A DNA stretch of 64,000 nucleotides from Mesorhabditis belari (Eukaryota > Nematoda > Chromadorea > Rhabditida > Rhabditidae). Of the stretch, positions 1 to 11,329 are shown one piece after another; the stretch's first letter is position 1, and the number at the start of each line of letters is the position of its first letter. The notes under the pieces were generated by a model, which was not told the DNA's origin, did no database searches, and saw nothing but the letters and a program-made list of their open reading frames with translations. The stretch covers positions 434,501 through 498,500 of the forward strand of contig CAUEEP010000937.1 in NCBI GenBank assembly GCA_958450365.1. The letters run 5' to 3'. The translations under genes were made by a program, and so were the position numbers.

Positions 1-290
1 TGGAATTAAATCGATAGAATCGATGGATTTCCATAGAATTCCATAGAAAAGATTGGTTAAGCACAAAGTCCACATTAAAGAATTGAATTAGATAGAATTG
101 GTTAGGCACAAAGTCCACATTAAAAAACCAACTTCGATTCGAATGACTGAAAGAAGGAATAAAAAAAAGAAAAAAGAATCTTAAGGAATGAAATGACTAA
201 AGAAATGCTTTGGTTTTGATTAGAATGCGTTTACAAACATGAGCAGATACAGTAAAGTTGAGAAAATGGGAGCATTGTGAAGTGATTGGG
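1..290. other. AT-rich DNA, no gene seen
   Basis: No coding signal is visible. A segment of roughly 50 bp (AGCACAAAGTCCACATTAAA and neighbours) occurs twice within the first 125 bases, so this is a small imperfect tandem duplication. Confidence 0.5.
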
Positions 291-645
291 TATTTACAAG
301 GGCTTACAAGCGTTTACAAGAGTTCACTAGAGTTTACAGGAGTTTACTAGAGTTCACTAGAGTTCACTAGAGTTCACTAGAGTTTACAGGAGTCTACAAG
401 AGTCTACAAGAGTCTAGAAGAGTCTACAAGAGTCTACAAGCGTTCACAAGAGTTTACAGGAGTTTACTAGAGTTCACTAGAGTTCACTAGAGTTCACTAG
501 AGTTCACTAGAGTTCACTAGAGTCTACAGGAGTTTACAGGAGTTTACTAGAGTTCACTAGAGTTCACTAGAGTTTACAGGAGTTTACAAGAGTCTACAAG
601 AGTCTACAAGCGTTCACAAGAGTTCACAAGAGTTTACAACAGCCT
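291..645. repeat. 10-bp minisatellite (AGTTCACTAG type)
   Basis: About 35 units of a 10-bp repeat alternate between the variants AGTTCACTAG, AGTTTACAGG and AGTCTACAAG. Variant units occur in runs, so the array has a higher-order pattern of local duplications. Confidence 0.9.
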
Positions 646-1465
<820 letters not shown>

Positions 1466-1574
1466 TGATTGGTAATGGTAAAAATGTAGAAAGACGAATA
1501 TTCTACCAAGAAAAAAGCCTAAAATTGATGGATTGGGGCACAATTTCAACCAAATCAAGCCACAGATTACATTT

Positions 1575-1675
1575 AGAAATCATTCTGGTTCTGGCTTTAT
1601 GTTCTGGTTCTGGCTTTACGTTCTGGTTATGGCTTTACGTTCTGGTTATGGCTTTACGTTCTGGTTCTGGCTAGA
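1575..1675. repeat. Short imperfect repeat CTGGTTCTGGCTTTACGTT
   Basis: Four or five imperfect copies of an approximately 17 to 20 bp unit. Confidence 0.7.
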
Positions 1676-1751
1676 CCCTGCTCATGGGTCTAGGCTTAGG
1701 CTCATCAGCAGCCTGGCATCGACTTGGCTTCTGCCAAAGTGGGGCACGGAT

Positions 1752-2050
1752 CAAAATAAGTTTAATATTAAGTTTTTTGGAAAATCAGCCGCTGAATCTC
1801 ATCGTACAAAAAACGTATTAGCGAAAGTAAATGTCGAAGCTGGTTTCCAAGGAAAATCAGCCGCTCATCGTACAATTATTTCCGCTTTTGGAGGTGGAAG
1901 TATTAGCGAGAGTCAATGTCGTAGATGGTTTCAACGCTTTCAAAGTGGCAACGAAAGTGATGCGATAAGCCGCATGAGTGGCACTCTCCAGGAGTGATTG
2001 ATGTGGATTTGCTAGCAGAAATTGAAGAGGATCCAACACTCACTCAAGTT
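1752..2050 (+). pseudogene. Mariner-type transposase N-terminal fragment
   Basis: This is a decayed piece of a mariner-family transposase. In frame one reads GKSAAESHR, a second diverged copy GKSAAHRTIISAFG, then SQCRRWFQRFQSGNES. This is the HTH region of mariner transposases, whose usual form is GKSA..AHR..C..YG......CQRWFQRFRSGD. A following frame reads DLLAEIEEDPTLTQ, the start of the second HTH. The first HTH is partly duplicated, the frame breaks near 1997, and no DD34D catalytic core follows. A 30-bp AT-rich segment (AAAATAAGTTTAATATTAAG) occurs at 1753, 2058 and 2092 and suggests local rearrangement. Certain as mariner-derived, certainly inactive. Confidence 0.8.
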
Positions 2051-2384
2051 TTTTCGATCAAAATAAGTTTAATATTAAGTTTTTTGGATCAAAATAAGTT
2101 TAATATTAAGTTTTTTAAATGTTCAGCCAAAGAAAAACGATCTACAGCCAATAAAAAGACTCAGCTTTGTCAATCGATTGATTTATGTGTGTTGTCCGGC
2201 AATATACCGCTCAAAAAGGGAAAAGTTTCTTTTTTTTTGGCAATGTTTTGGTTTATTTCACACAAAAATTCGCCGAAAATGGTGAGTAAATGAAAATTTT
2301 GAAAGTCTTTTGAAAAGTATCACTAAATTATTTGAGAATTTCACTCATCAACAAAGAAAATGTAAATTCTGGTTGACTGGCTTT

Positions 2385-2580
2385 CTAGGCTTCTAGGCTG
2401 GCTTTAGCCTAGCCCTAACTGGCCTAACTTTAGCCTAGCCCTAACTGGCCTAACTTTAGCCTAGCCCTAACTGGCCTAACTTTAGCCTAGCCCTAACTGG
2501 CCTAACTTTAGCCTAGCCCTAACTGGCCTAACTTTAGCCTAGCCCTAACTGGCCTAACTTTAGCCTAGCCCCAAGTCCAA
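2385..2580. repeat. 26-bp minisatellite
   Basis: Seven to eight near-identical copies of a 26-bp unit (GGCCTAACTTTAGCCTAGCC...). No coding role is seen. Confidence 0.9.
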
Positions 2581-2892
2581 AGCTAGTCATTTCAGGAACA
2601 AGTCAATTGTCGGACATACGCGACCCGTTCCTTTGCCATGGCAATCTAACTTTCAGCTCAAATTTCTTGCTGTTCAGCTGCTCAATAGCTTCGAAACCAT
2701 TAGATAAAAAAAGGCTGGGTGCATCTAATGATGCCAATAATTTATAAATTGAACAGTCCAACACCAAGAAAGCTCAAAGTTCAGCTCAAAGTTGGATTGT
2801 CAATGGTAAATGGCAAAAGCGCGTATCAAATGTTTGATAACCTCCAGTGTCAGGCTAGAAAAAGGCCATGTAAAAGCCAGGTCGATCCAGGG

Positions 2893-3335
2893 TCAGGCCG
2901 ATCCAGGCTGGCCATTCAGAGTCCAAGCTGGCCATTCAGAGTCCAAGCTGGCCATTCAGAGTCCAAGCTGGCCATTCAGAGTCCAGGCTGGCCATTCAGA
3001 GTCCAGGCTGGCCATTCAGAGTCCAGGCTGGCCATTCAGAGTCCAGGCTGGCCATTCAGAGTCCAAGCTGGCCATCCAGAGTCCAAGCTGGCCATTCAGA
3101 GTCCAAGCTGGCCATTCAGAGTCCAAGCTGGCCATTCAGAGCCCAGGCCAGCCATCCAGAGCACAGGCCAGCCATCCAGACCCCAGGCCAGCCATCCAGA
3201 GTCCAGGCCAGCCATTCAGATATGAACCATATTGGAACCATATTGGAACCGTATCCATATTGGAACCATATTGGAGCCCAGACCAGCCATCCAGACCCCA
3301 GCCCAGCCATCCAGACCCCAGGCCGATCCAGAATC
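2893..3335. repeat. 20-bp minisatellite (GTCCAAGCTGGCCATTCAGA)
   Basis: About 20 copies of a 20-bp unit. Interrupting it at 3225-3275 are a few copies of ATTGGAACCATATTGGAACC, close to the GGAACCGTATT unit that forms the large arrays at 8737 and 52066. Because 20 is not a multiple of 3, the reading frame rotates through the unit and gives the long repeated ORFs here, which are not genes. Confidence 0.9.
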
Positions 3336-3499
3336 AAGCCAGGCAATTGAACAATTAGACAATGATCCAGGAGGCAATTGAACAATTCAATTGACGAAAT
3401 GGCGAATGAAAAGAAACGCACAATGTGCGAGGAAAGGTTTGATTTTCTGCAAGAAATCAAAGAATAAATTTCATTTGGTAAAAAGGATAAATCCGTTGA

Positions 3500-3565
3500 A
3501 GCCTTTTACAAAGTATTGTACAATGTACAAAGTATTGTACAATGTACAAAGTATTGTACAATGAA
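3500..3565. repeat. 19-bp repeat (CAAAGTATTGTACAATGTA)
   Basis: Three tandem copies of a unit containing the near-palindrome TTGTACAA. Confidence 0.8.
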
Positions 3566-3679
3566 AAAGGGCTTATCTGAGATCGATTATTTCATGCCAA
3601 ATTATTTGCCAAATTAGATAACTCTTTTGTGAATGAAGCTCAATTTTCATTCTATTTCTGGATGAAATTACAAAATGAC

Positions 3680-3765
3680 GTTGGAAAGAAAGGAAAAAAG
3701 AAGGAAAAGAAAGGAAAAGAAAGGAAAAGAAAGAAAAAACAAAAAAAGACGGAAAAGAGTGAGTT
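3680..3765. repeat. Polypurine tract
   Basis: An A/G-only low-complexity stretch of GGAAAAGAAA-like units. Confidence 0.7.
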
Positions 3766-3937
3766 TGGGATGGGAAAATTAGCTTTGAAAAACAAAAAAT
3801 ATCGAAAAAAAGAATGCTATTCATTGAAATAAAATAATTAAAATGGGAAATGATGTTTATTTTGGAGGGAAATATTCAAATATTTGGTGAATATTCACCG
3901 ATTTCGAATTGGAAATGAAGTCTTTGGAATTGGGAAT

Positions 3938-3976
3938 TCTTCTTCTTCCTCTTCTTCCTCTTCTTCCTTTTCTTCC

Positions 3977-4017
<41 letters not shown>

Positions 4018-4023
4018 TTCTTC

Positions 4024-4055
<32 letters not shown>

Positions 4056-4095
4056 CTTCTTCTTCTTCTTCTTCTTCTTCTTCTTCTTCTTCTTG
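3938..4095. repeat. (TTC)n / (TTCCTC)n microsatellite
   Basis: A pyrimidine-only trinucleotide tract. It grades from CTTCTTCCT hexanucleotide-like units to pure TTC with one ACT interruption. The poly-Ser, poly-Leu and poly-Arg ORFs over it are artefacts. Confidence 0.95.
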
Positions 4096-4419
4096 GTGTC
4101 TTTTTTCTTACTTTACTTTGCTTTCTGGTGCTCAATTCTTCTCAATTCTTCATTTTTCTCGAAAGATGATGAGAAATGGGGACCAGAAAGGGAATGTTTA
4201 CAAGATTCGATCCAAAAGAACGCACTAAACCAAGTCCTGCAAGCAAAGCCGAGCCAAGTTCAGAATTGAACCCTAACCTGGCTTCTATTTTGCTTAAAAC
4301 TGGCTTCTGTCTAGATGCTGGCCTAGTAATCTTTTTTTGAATTGATAGGAATAAGGTTTAAGGCACAGAGTCGGGCCTGAGGTCCTGTAAGCCAGGTTTG
4401 TTCACTCGGAACTACTCCA

Positions 4420-4625
4420 ACTGCTAGGGAACTGATTAGCACTGCTTTAGGACTGCTTAGCACTGCTTTAGGACTGCTTTAGGACTGCTTAGCACTGCTT
4501 AACACTGCTTAGCACTGATTTAGGACTGCTTTAGGACTGCCTAGCACGACTTAGCACTGCTTAGCATGGCTTAACACTGCTTAACACTGTTTAGCACTGC
4601 TTAGCACTGCTTAGCACTGTTATTT
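4420..4625. repeat. ~10-bp repeat (CTGCTTAGCA)
   Basis: Imperfect tandem units of CTGCTTAGCA and CTGCTTTAGGA. Confidence 0.85.
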
Positions 4626-4725
4626 TCCTTCTTACAGAACTGCTGATTAGCTTCTTACTGTTTATAAACACTTTAAAACATCCAAAAAACTTGGTTTTAG
4701 TGCTTTAACAAAAGAGCTCAATGTT

Positions 4726-4829
4726 TTGGCAGTGACGGGATTCGAACCAAGGTGGCTGGCGAGGAGCTAGCAGTCCGAGAGGAGCTGACGGGGAGCTAGC
4801 TCACTATCCACTACATCATCTGGTGGCTG
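4726..4829 (-). pseudogene. tRNA-like element
   Basis: Read on the minus strand it has a box A-like GATGTAGTGGATAGTG and a perfect box B GGTTCGAATCC, separated by an overlong variable region of about 50 bases. No convincing acceptor pairing is seen. It belongs with the tRNA-like modules at 4974, 5184, 35522 and 35719. Confidence 0.5.
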
Positions 4830-4973
4830 CTATTGCTGCCGCTGCTGCTCGGCCTCCAATTTCCATCTACATTACTCACCCATTCTAAAGAAAACGTAGA
4901 AGAAATTCCGTTGGAAATCGCCAAGAGATTGACGAAAAATTGGTTTCAGTGGTTTCACAAAAAGAAAAAAGTG

Positions 4974-5059
4974 CTGGCAGTGAGGGGATTCGAACCAGGG
5001 AGCTCGCAGGCAGCGAGTAGCGCTAGAGGCTAACGTACTACCACTGCACCACCCAGACA
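4974..5059 (-). pseudogene. tRNA-like element
   Basis: On the minus strand: GGTGGTGCAGTGGTAG (box A) and GGTTCGAATCC (box B), with a variable arm of class II size. It stands divergently to the tRNA-like module at 5184 across a 125-bp spacer whose reverse complement recurs between the pair at 35.6 kb. Confidence 0.5.
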
Positions 5060-5183
5060 CTTGTTTCCCCGAATTAATTCGGCCTTATACCACGGTGGTA
5101 CCTTTTTTCTTGCTGAAACCAATTTTTTTCAATAATTTCTTCAACATTTTCTTTAAAACCGGATTTTACTCTCCAAGGAGAAA

Positions 5184-5256
5184 TGGCTGGTTGGTGTAGT
5201 GGATAGTAAGGTCGCCTTTCACGCTGGTGATCGCTGGTTCGAATCCCCTCACCTCC
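5184..5256 (+). pseudogene. tRNA-Glu-like element (TTC)
   Basis: GGTGTAGTGGATAG (box A), an anticodon loop CTTTCAC giving TTC, and box B GGTTCGAATCC resemble eukaryotic tRNA-Glu. The first seven and last seven bases pair at only about three positions, so it is probably a tRNA-derived repeat or pseudogene. Flanking sequence to 5375 is an inverted copy of 4870-4970. Confidence 0.5.
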
Positions 5257-5665
5257 AAAATAATTTTTCTTTTTCAAAACCAATTTTTCTCCATTCTCTA
5301 ACGGATCAATTCAGCAATTTCCAACGAAATTTCTCCTACGTTTTCTATTTAGAAGGGGTGAGTAATGTGAATGGAAATTGGAGGCATAGGCATAGGCATA
5401 AAGCTGAGAAAGGGATGAGTACCCTATCAGATGAGTATCCTTCATCCCTTTTCATACGAAAAATTTGTCTCATTCAATTCCCCATCTAATAAACGATTTT
5501 CCATCAAAAGGGAAAGGTTAAAGCTAGCCATTTTCAGCGTTAGCTTTTGACTTAAAGCGAATAGAAGCATTAGAGAGAGAAATCTAGAGAAATCTAGCGC
5601 TAGAGCGGAGTTTGCTAAGTGCCTCATAGTCCCTATAGGGCCCCTGTAACATAACAAGGTTAGAA

Positions 5666-5712
5666 ACATTGAAATATTCCTATTCATTACTGAATAGGGA
5701 TATTTCAATGAA
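5666..5712. other. Perfect-type hairpin
   Basis: GAAATATTCCTATTCA is followed after a 4-base loop by its near-exact inverse TGAATAGGGATATTTC, giving a stem of about 16 bp with one mismatch. No gene lies around it. Function unknown. Confidence 0.7.
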
Positions 5713-5728
5713 TATTAGACCAACCAAC

Positions 5729-5835
5729 AAGCCAGACAAGCCAGACAAGCCAGACAAGCCAGACAAGCCAGACAAGCCAGACAAGCCAGACAAGCCAGAC
5801 AAGCCAGACAAGCCAAACAAGCCAGACAAGACCTC
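5729..5835. repeat. 10-bp repeat (CAAGCCAGAC)
   Basis: About ten nearly perfect copies; it starts 15 bp after the hairpin at 5666-5712. Confidence 0.9.
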
Positions 5836-5944
5836 AAACAGCTCAAACAAGCCAGGTAAAGATCAGTCTCTCTTGACAAGCCTACTTGTTTACTACTTGT
5901 TTTTAGTTTTTAGGTCAGATTCAGGCTGGTAATGGAACCAGGTT

Positions 5945-6260
5945 AGACCTAAGGCCTGGCTGGCTCTCAGATCAGGCCTGGCTGGCTCTCAGATCAGCCC
6001 TGGCTTAATATTATTAGTTGTTAGTGATTAGTTATTGACTTACAATCAGTTTCTAACCTTTATCCAAATCCTGGGATTCATTGAGAACATTTTAGAATGT
6101 TCTCAATGGATTTTAGGCTTTGGCCTAGTTCAGCTGGATGCTGGAGTTGGTCTTAGAACAGAGCACGATCTACTCTAGATAACTATAACTATAACCTAGC
6201 ACGATCTACTCTAGATAACTATAACTATAACCTAGCACGATCTACTCTAGATAACTATAA
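5945..6260. repeat. 22-bp and 36-bp short tandem repeats
   Basis: Three partial copies of CTGGCTGGCTCTCAGATCAG lie at 5953-6003. Three copies of a 36-bp unit beginning GCACGATCTACTCTAGATAA lie at 6163-6262. No gene is seen. Confidence 0.8.
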
Positions 6261-6497
6261 TGTGCTCATACTATCCAGATAATCAAACAATAAAGCCAAC
6301 AATTTCCAGTTTGGAAAAGAATCGAAAAGAGAAAATTTTGTGAATGTGTGAAAAAGATTTCTCTTTTCGCGATAAACAGGAAACGGTCAATGGATTGAAT
6401 GACGGGGAAAGTGTTAGAGATTGGAAGGGAAGGGAGATCGAAATGTGATGGAAACAATGGTGAGTTTCGATTATTTTAAAGCTAAAGGATGTAGGTG

Positions 6498-6832
6498 CTC
6501 AGGCTCAGGCTCTAGCTCTAGCTCAGGCTCTAACTCAGGCTCAGGCTCTAGCTCTAGCTCAGGCTCTAACTCAGGCTCAGGCTCTAGCTCTAGCTCAGGC
6601 TCTAACTCAGGCTCAGGCTCTAGCTCTAGCTCTGGCTCTAGCTCAGGCTCTGGCTCTGGCTCTAGCTCTAGCTCTGGCTCTAGCTCAGGCTCTGGCTCTG
6701 GCTTTAGCTCTGGCTTTGGCTCTGGCTTTGGCTCTGGCTCTAGCTCTAGCTCAAACTCTAGATCTAGCTCAGGCTCTAGCTCTAGCTCAAACTCTAGCTC
6801 TAGCTCAAACTCTAGCTCTGGCTCTGGCTGCT
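6498..6832. repeat. 6-bp array (GGCTCT/AGCTCT/AGCTCA)
   Basis: A hexamer array with higher-order blocks. It gives a Ser-Gly-rich ORF on the plus strand (6421-6891) and an acidic Glu-Leu ORF on the minus strand. Because both strands and several frames stay open, I treat it as non-coding. Confidence 0.85.
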
Positions 6833-6967
6833 CAATAGTTGGACAAGAAAACAAAAAGTTGATCTTTAGTTTTGAGTGGATAACAGCCTAAACAAGCCAT
6901 CTGCAGAGTCAAAAATGACCCGCCAACAGAGTCAACAGACTCCAACGCGAACATCCTTGCTCAATAG

Positions 6968-7047
6968 TTGCACGGGCTAAGCACAGAGGTGATTCGAACT
7001 TGAGTAACAAAAATGATAGCTGGGCACACTATCCACTAGAACTATTA
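6968..7047 (-). pseudogene. tRNA-like remnant
   Basis: The minus strand shows CTAGTGGATAGTGTGCCCAG and a weakened box B. It is a degraded member of the tRNA-like family. Confidence 0.35.
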
Positions 7048-7049
7048 AA

Positions 7050-7620
7050 TTATAACCTTTCCTCTAGCTCGGCTTTAGATCTTTTAAAATACCCGGCTTT
7101 AAATCTAAACCCTATTTAAACTTTTGATTCAAGAATGAGATTCTATGATCCGATGATCTCCACAAATATCACTCAAAGAAAACTGACAAAACCGGAAGAA
7201 AGAAGAAGGAAGAAGAAGAAAGAAAATATGTCTAAAAATATGGAGAAAGAGAAGAGAAAAGTCGGGGGGAAAGCTGGGAAAAGAGGCGGCTTCACACGGG
7301 CCGAAAGGAGAATAGAATGGGGAGAATGGGGCAGCTGATGGGGTGAAGAGACGGAGAGGATGGGAAGAGGCGAGAGTGCAGAGTGGGCGGCTGAGCAGGC
7401 ATGAGCCCTGCATTGCCCCTCTCTCTTTCATCGCCAAAAAAGACTCCACGGGCGACTCTCTCTTCTTCCCAATGCGGGTGACCATGTTCAGAGCATTGTA
7501 GCCTTGATGAATTATCAAGTTCTCCAGAACTCATAAAAATTCCTTATTTCAATTGAGTTAGTTGGAAAATTGAAATAATCAGAAGCAATCTTTTCAATAA
7601 AGGATTTCTTGAAAGTAAAT
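7050..7620. other. Intergenic, no gene seen
   Basis: AT-rich with a purine-rich patch near 7200-7270. ORFs in 7129-7534 show no recognisable domain or splice context. Confidence 0.4.
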
Positions 7621-7623
7621 AGA

Positions 7624-7998
7624 GCCGAGCTTGAAGCTTACGAACCGAGCTTGAAGCCTAGGAGCCGAGCTTGAAGCTTACGAGCCGAGCTTGAAGCCTA
7701 GGAGCCGAGCTTGAAGCTTACGAGCCGAGCTTGAAGCCTAGGAGCCGAGCTTGAAGCTTACGAGCCGAGCTTGAAGCCTAGGAGCCGAGCTTGAAGCTTA
7801 CGAGCTGAGCTTGAAGCCTAGGAACCGAGCTTGAAGCCTAGGAACCGAGCTTGAAGTCTAGGAGCCGAGCTTGAAGCTTACGAGCCGAGCTTGAAGCCTA
7901 GGAACCGAGCTTGAAGCTTACGAGCCGAGCCTAGGAACCGAGCTTGAAGCCTAGGAGCCGAGCTTGAAGCCTAGGAACCGAGCTTGAAGCCTAGAAGT
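7624..7998. repeat. 20-bp minisatellite (GAGCCGAGCTTGAAGCCTAG)
   Basis: About 18 units; two variants ending CTTAC and CCTAG alternate, giving a 40-bp higher-order period over much of the array. Confidence 0.95.
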
Positions 7999-7999
7999 A

Positions 8000-8520
8000 C
8001 CGAATTTATAGATTTAAAGTCTAGCCAAGTCCTACAGTCGAATTCTTACAGTCAAACATAGTATCGATTCAAGAGTTGCCGAAAAAAAACGGCTAGGGTT
8101 TTAATTGAAGGCAGTGTGATGCAAAGTAGTGTGGGGTTTTTCTGGAAAAGAGTCCTGAAAAGGAAAAGGGGATATCGGTGTGGGCTGCTTTTTCGCCGTG
8201 CCTGGACATCGCCTAATGAAGAATTGTGGGGAAAGGGGAATGGGGAAAAAAAGGAGGGGAAAGGAAAGGAGACGACATTTCGGTGAACGGAAGAGGGAAG
8301 GGGTGAGGGGGCCTCTGGAGGGGAACGGCCCTAGTGGAGACCCCAATGAGGGGCCAGCCCCTATCCAGACCTAATGGACCAATGCAGCCAATGGATATCT
8401 AGAATCCATTTTTCCGAGAAGAATCCTACGAATTGTGACAGTGCCTCTAAAAATTTGGCATCAGGCTTAGCTTAGGAATTTCTCGGGAGTTTCTGGGGAA
8501 GAACTTCTGGGGAGTTCAAA
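8000..8520. other. Intergenic, no gene seen
   Basis: A G-rich purine stretch lies at 8220-8345. No supported feature otherwise. Confidence 0.4.
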
Positions 8521-8524
8521 GTAT

Positions 8525-9365
8525 TAGGGTGGTGCAAAAGAAATTGCCGATATCAGCTGTCATTTATCAGAAACGAGCGATGCTAACGGCATTATTTTTT
8601 ATGTTTTGTTCGCATATTTGTTTGCTATTTATTTCAACATTTGAATTTTTTGATTGTTGTTTATTTTATTCAAAAATGCATATATTTTTTATTTAGATCA
8701 TGGTCGAGCAAAAGTTTGTACTAAGAGTAGCATTACGGTTCCAATACGGTTCCGTATTGGAACCGTATTAGATAAAAAAAGGAACCGTATTGGAACCGTA
8801 TTAGATCAAAAAAGGAACCGTATTGGAACCGTATTAGATCAAAATAGGAAGCGTATTGGAAGCGTATTGGAACCGTATTAGATCAAAATAGGAACCGTAT
8901 TTGAACCGTATTGGAACCGTATTAGATCAAAATAGGAAGCGTATTGGAACCGTATTAGATCAAAATAGGAACCGTATTGGAACCGTATTAGATGAAAAAA
9001 GGAACCGTATTGGAACCGTATTAGATCAAAATAGGAACCGTATTAGATCAAAAAAAGAACCGTATTGGAACCGTATTACTGTCTAACTTCAAAATTGGAA
9101 AGTCTGCTGCCGAATCGCATCGTTCTCTGTGCTGCTTCTCTGTGCTCTCTGTGCTGCTTTGGGAGATAGCAGTTTGTCTCTCAGGCAGTGTCAGACTTGG
9201 TTTCAACGATTCCTAGAGGGAGACGAGACTTTGGAAGATTACGAGCACGATTCGAGGCCAGAAGTCGTGAACGAAGCCAAGCTGAGGGACGTTATTCAGG
9301 CCTATCCATGCCAATCTGCTCGAGATCTTGCGAAAATATTCCATTGTGATCATGTCACATAAGAT
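8525..9365 (+). pseudogene. Mariner transposon split by a minisatellite
   Basis: The left end TTAGGGTGGTGCAAAAG matches mariner-type terminal repeats. An ATG at 8700 opens MVEQKFVLR, matching the start of mariner transposases. After a GGAACCGTATT array (8737-9080) the reading resumes with GKSAAESHRS, then LRQCQTWFQRFLEGDETLEDYE, then KLRDVIQAYPCQSARDLAKI and FHCDHVT before a stop near 9361. That is the first HTH, linker and second HTH of a DD34D transposase. No catalytic core is seen beyond it. The interruption lies within the N-terminal HTH domain, so the copy is dead. The adjoining 9365-9500 sequence may be more decayed transposon. Confidence 0.8.
8737..9080. repeat. GGAACCGTATT minisatellite inside mariner
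   Basis: Units of GGAACCGTATTGGAACCGTA are followed by TTAGATCAAAATA spacers of variable length. The first two half-units are inverted relative to the rest, making a small palindrome at 8737-8766. The same unit forms the 0.9-kb array at 52066-52993. Confidence 0.95.
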
Positions 9366-9516
9366 TCAAAAAGCATTCGATGGTTTTGTTGGCGCATTTT
9401 AAATGACACCAAGGCGTGCTACATATACGAGCACAAAAAAAGGAGCTTTCAAAGAAAGACGGAGATTATTCATCATAGAATTGTCATGGATGTGCAAAAG
9501 AAAAGAACAACTCTCT

Positions 9517-9632
9517 CTAACTTTCTTCTGAGTGGGTCAATCTTTATGATTTTGATGTCATTTTGTTACACTTATTGAGATCTACAAAATGACACCAAAA
9601 TCATAAAGATTGGCCGACTTAGAAGAAAGTTA
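9517..9632. repeat. Short inverted repeat (50-bp arms)
   Basis: CTTTCTTCTGAGTGGGTCAA and on to about 9568 is inverted at 9585-9632 (…CATAAAGATTGGCCGACTTA). A stem of about 48 bp with a 15-base loop. Possibly a miniature fold-back element. Confidence 0.75.
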
Positions 9633-9639
9633 TGGCGAG

Positions 9640-10160
9640 TTGCGCAAAAAAATTTAGCGCAAAGTAGCCTATCCCCAGATTTGTGCTATGTGCCCTCAGT
9701 ACCGCTAGGTAAAAGCAGTCGCATAGCAGATGCCCATCGCATCTGATGAACAAGCAAATAAACAAACCGTCGTTCAGCGTAGCTTTTTCTAGGAGCATTA
9801 GAAAACGGTTTAACCAAAAAGAACAAAGACAAAGACAATTGTAAGACAAAGTCTTACAATTAGAAACAAAGAACATAAAAGCCAGTAAAGTTTTAAGCTG
9901 TTCACCGAGCTATTTTAAGCAAAAAGGTGTAATGAGAGCTGCATTCATTTTGGGATTGGCATGGAAAAGGGGACTTCTTGCTGACCCCCGCCTCCACTTG
10001 TCCTTTTTTGACTCTTTCACTACTCCTACATCAGTCCACCCGCACAATGTGTAAACAAAGAGCTCTTGTTGCAGAGAAATGTTGAAATTTTGATAAAGTG
10101 GCAAGATTTTGCAGTAATCGACCAACTTTCGTGAAAACCGTTCGGATTGTGTATTTTTTT
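9640..10160. other. Intergenic, no gene seen
   Basis: AT-rich with no repeat array or convincing exon. A short inverted pair AAGACAATTGTAAGACAAAGTCTTACAATT lies near 9830-9862. Confidence 0.4.
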
Positions 10161-10166
10161 AGATGT

Positions 10167-10841
10167 TTCAAGCTCTAGAGTATCATCAAAAGCTCTAGAG
10201 TATCATCAAAAGCTCTAGAGTAGCATTAAAAGCTCTAGAGTAGCATTAAAAGCTCTAGAGTATCATCAAAGGCTCTAGAGTATCATCAACAGCTCTAGAG
10301 CCTCATCAACAGCTCTAGAGTATCATCAAAAGCTCTAGAGCCTCATCAACAGCTCTAGAGTATCATCAACAGCTCTAGAGCCTCATCAACAGCTCTAGAG
10401 TATCATCAAAAGCTCTAGAGCCTCATCAACAGCTCTAGAGTATCATCAACAGCTCTAGAGTATCATCAAAAGCTCTAGAGTATCATCAACAGCTCTAGAG
10501 TATCATCAAAAGCTCTAGAGTATCATCAAAAGCTCTAGAGTATCATCAAAAGCTCTAGAGCCTCATCAACAGCTCTAGAGTATCATCAACAGCTCTAGAG
10601 TATCATCAAAAGCTCTAGAGTATCATCAACAGCTCTAGAGTATCATCAAAAGCTCTAGAGTATCATCAAAAGCTCTAGAGTATCATCAACAGCTCTAGAG
10701 TATCATCAAAAGCTCTAGAGTATCATCAACAGCTCTAGAGCCTCATCAACAGCTCTAGAGCCTCATCAACAGCTCTAGAGTATCATCAAAAGCTCTAGAG
10801 TATCATTAAAAGCTCTAGAGTATCATTAAAAGCTCTAAAAT
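10167..10841. repeat. 20-bp minisatellite (AGCTCTAGAGTATCATCAAA)
   Basis: About 34 units, all exactly 20 bp, each opening with the palindrome AGCTCTAGAGCT-like core. Variants TATCATCAAA, TATCATCAAC and CCTCATCAAC are interspersed. Confidence 0.95.
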
Positions 10842-11329
10842 AAGTGCCTGAGGTGTGCTTTGTGCTCAAAATAGTGGAAACCCACCATTTCTGTGGAAAC
10901 CCACCATTTCTAGCACACTGAATTCGTCATTATTCAACAAAACATTAGGCTTAACAAGAAAAAGCAAAATTTTAGAGTTAATCATTAACTACAGTCATTG
11001 TTCTCATGTCTGCGACTTGTTCATTGATTTCTCAAAAAACGATAAATTGTTGCTAAATGGGGTGTTTTGTTCTCAAAACTAGAGATATCGGGCTAACTAA
11101 AACCCTTTAACACTTTCTATGTTGCTTGGAAAAATTTGCTGAAAACCTCAAAAGTATTTTCCCGCACTGAACACGCCAAGACTTTTGCGTATGACTGTAA
11201 TTAACCAAATTAAACTTAAACAACGTTCGTTTCCATTATTGAAATTTTAGTCCCTCAACTAAATATTTTTACTTTTATAATAAGTAAATAAATCATTGAA
11301 AGGCTCATTTTATTTGGTTGAATTTCCGG

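Noticed and set aside
3857..4228. Poly-Ser/Leu/Arg ORFs
   Set aside because: TTC microsatellite read in different frames.
6421..6891. 156-codon Ser/Gly-rich ORF as a secreted repetitive protein
   Set aside because: The minus strand is equally open (127 codons) and there are no flanking exons or signal peptide.
10167..10841. Possible CRISPR-like array (regular 20-bp units)
   Set aside because: The units are contiguous with no unique spacers, and the genome is eukaryotic. The same holds for all other arrays here.
10855..11082. 75-codon ORF with Cys and His residues
   Set aside because: No family match, no splice context and AT-rich composition; starts inside a duplicated GTGGAAACCCACCATTTCT segment.
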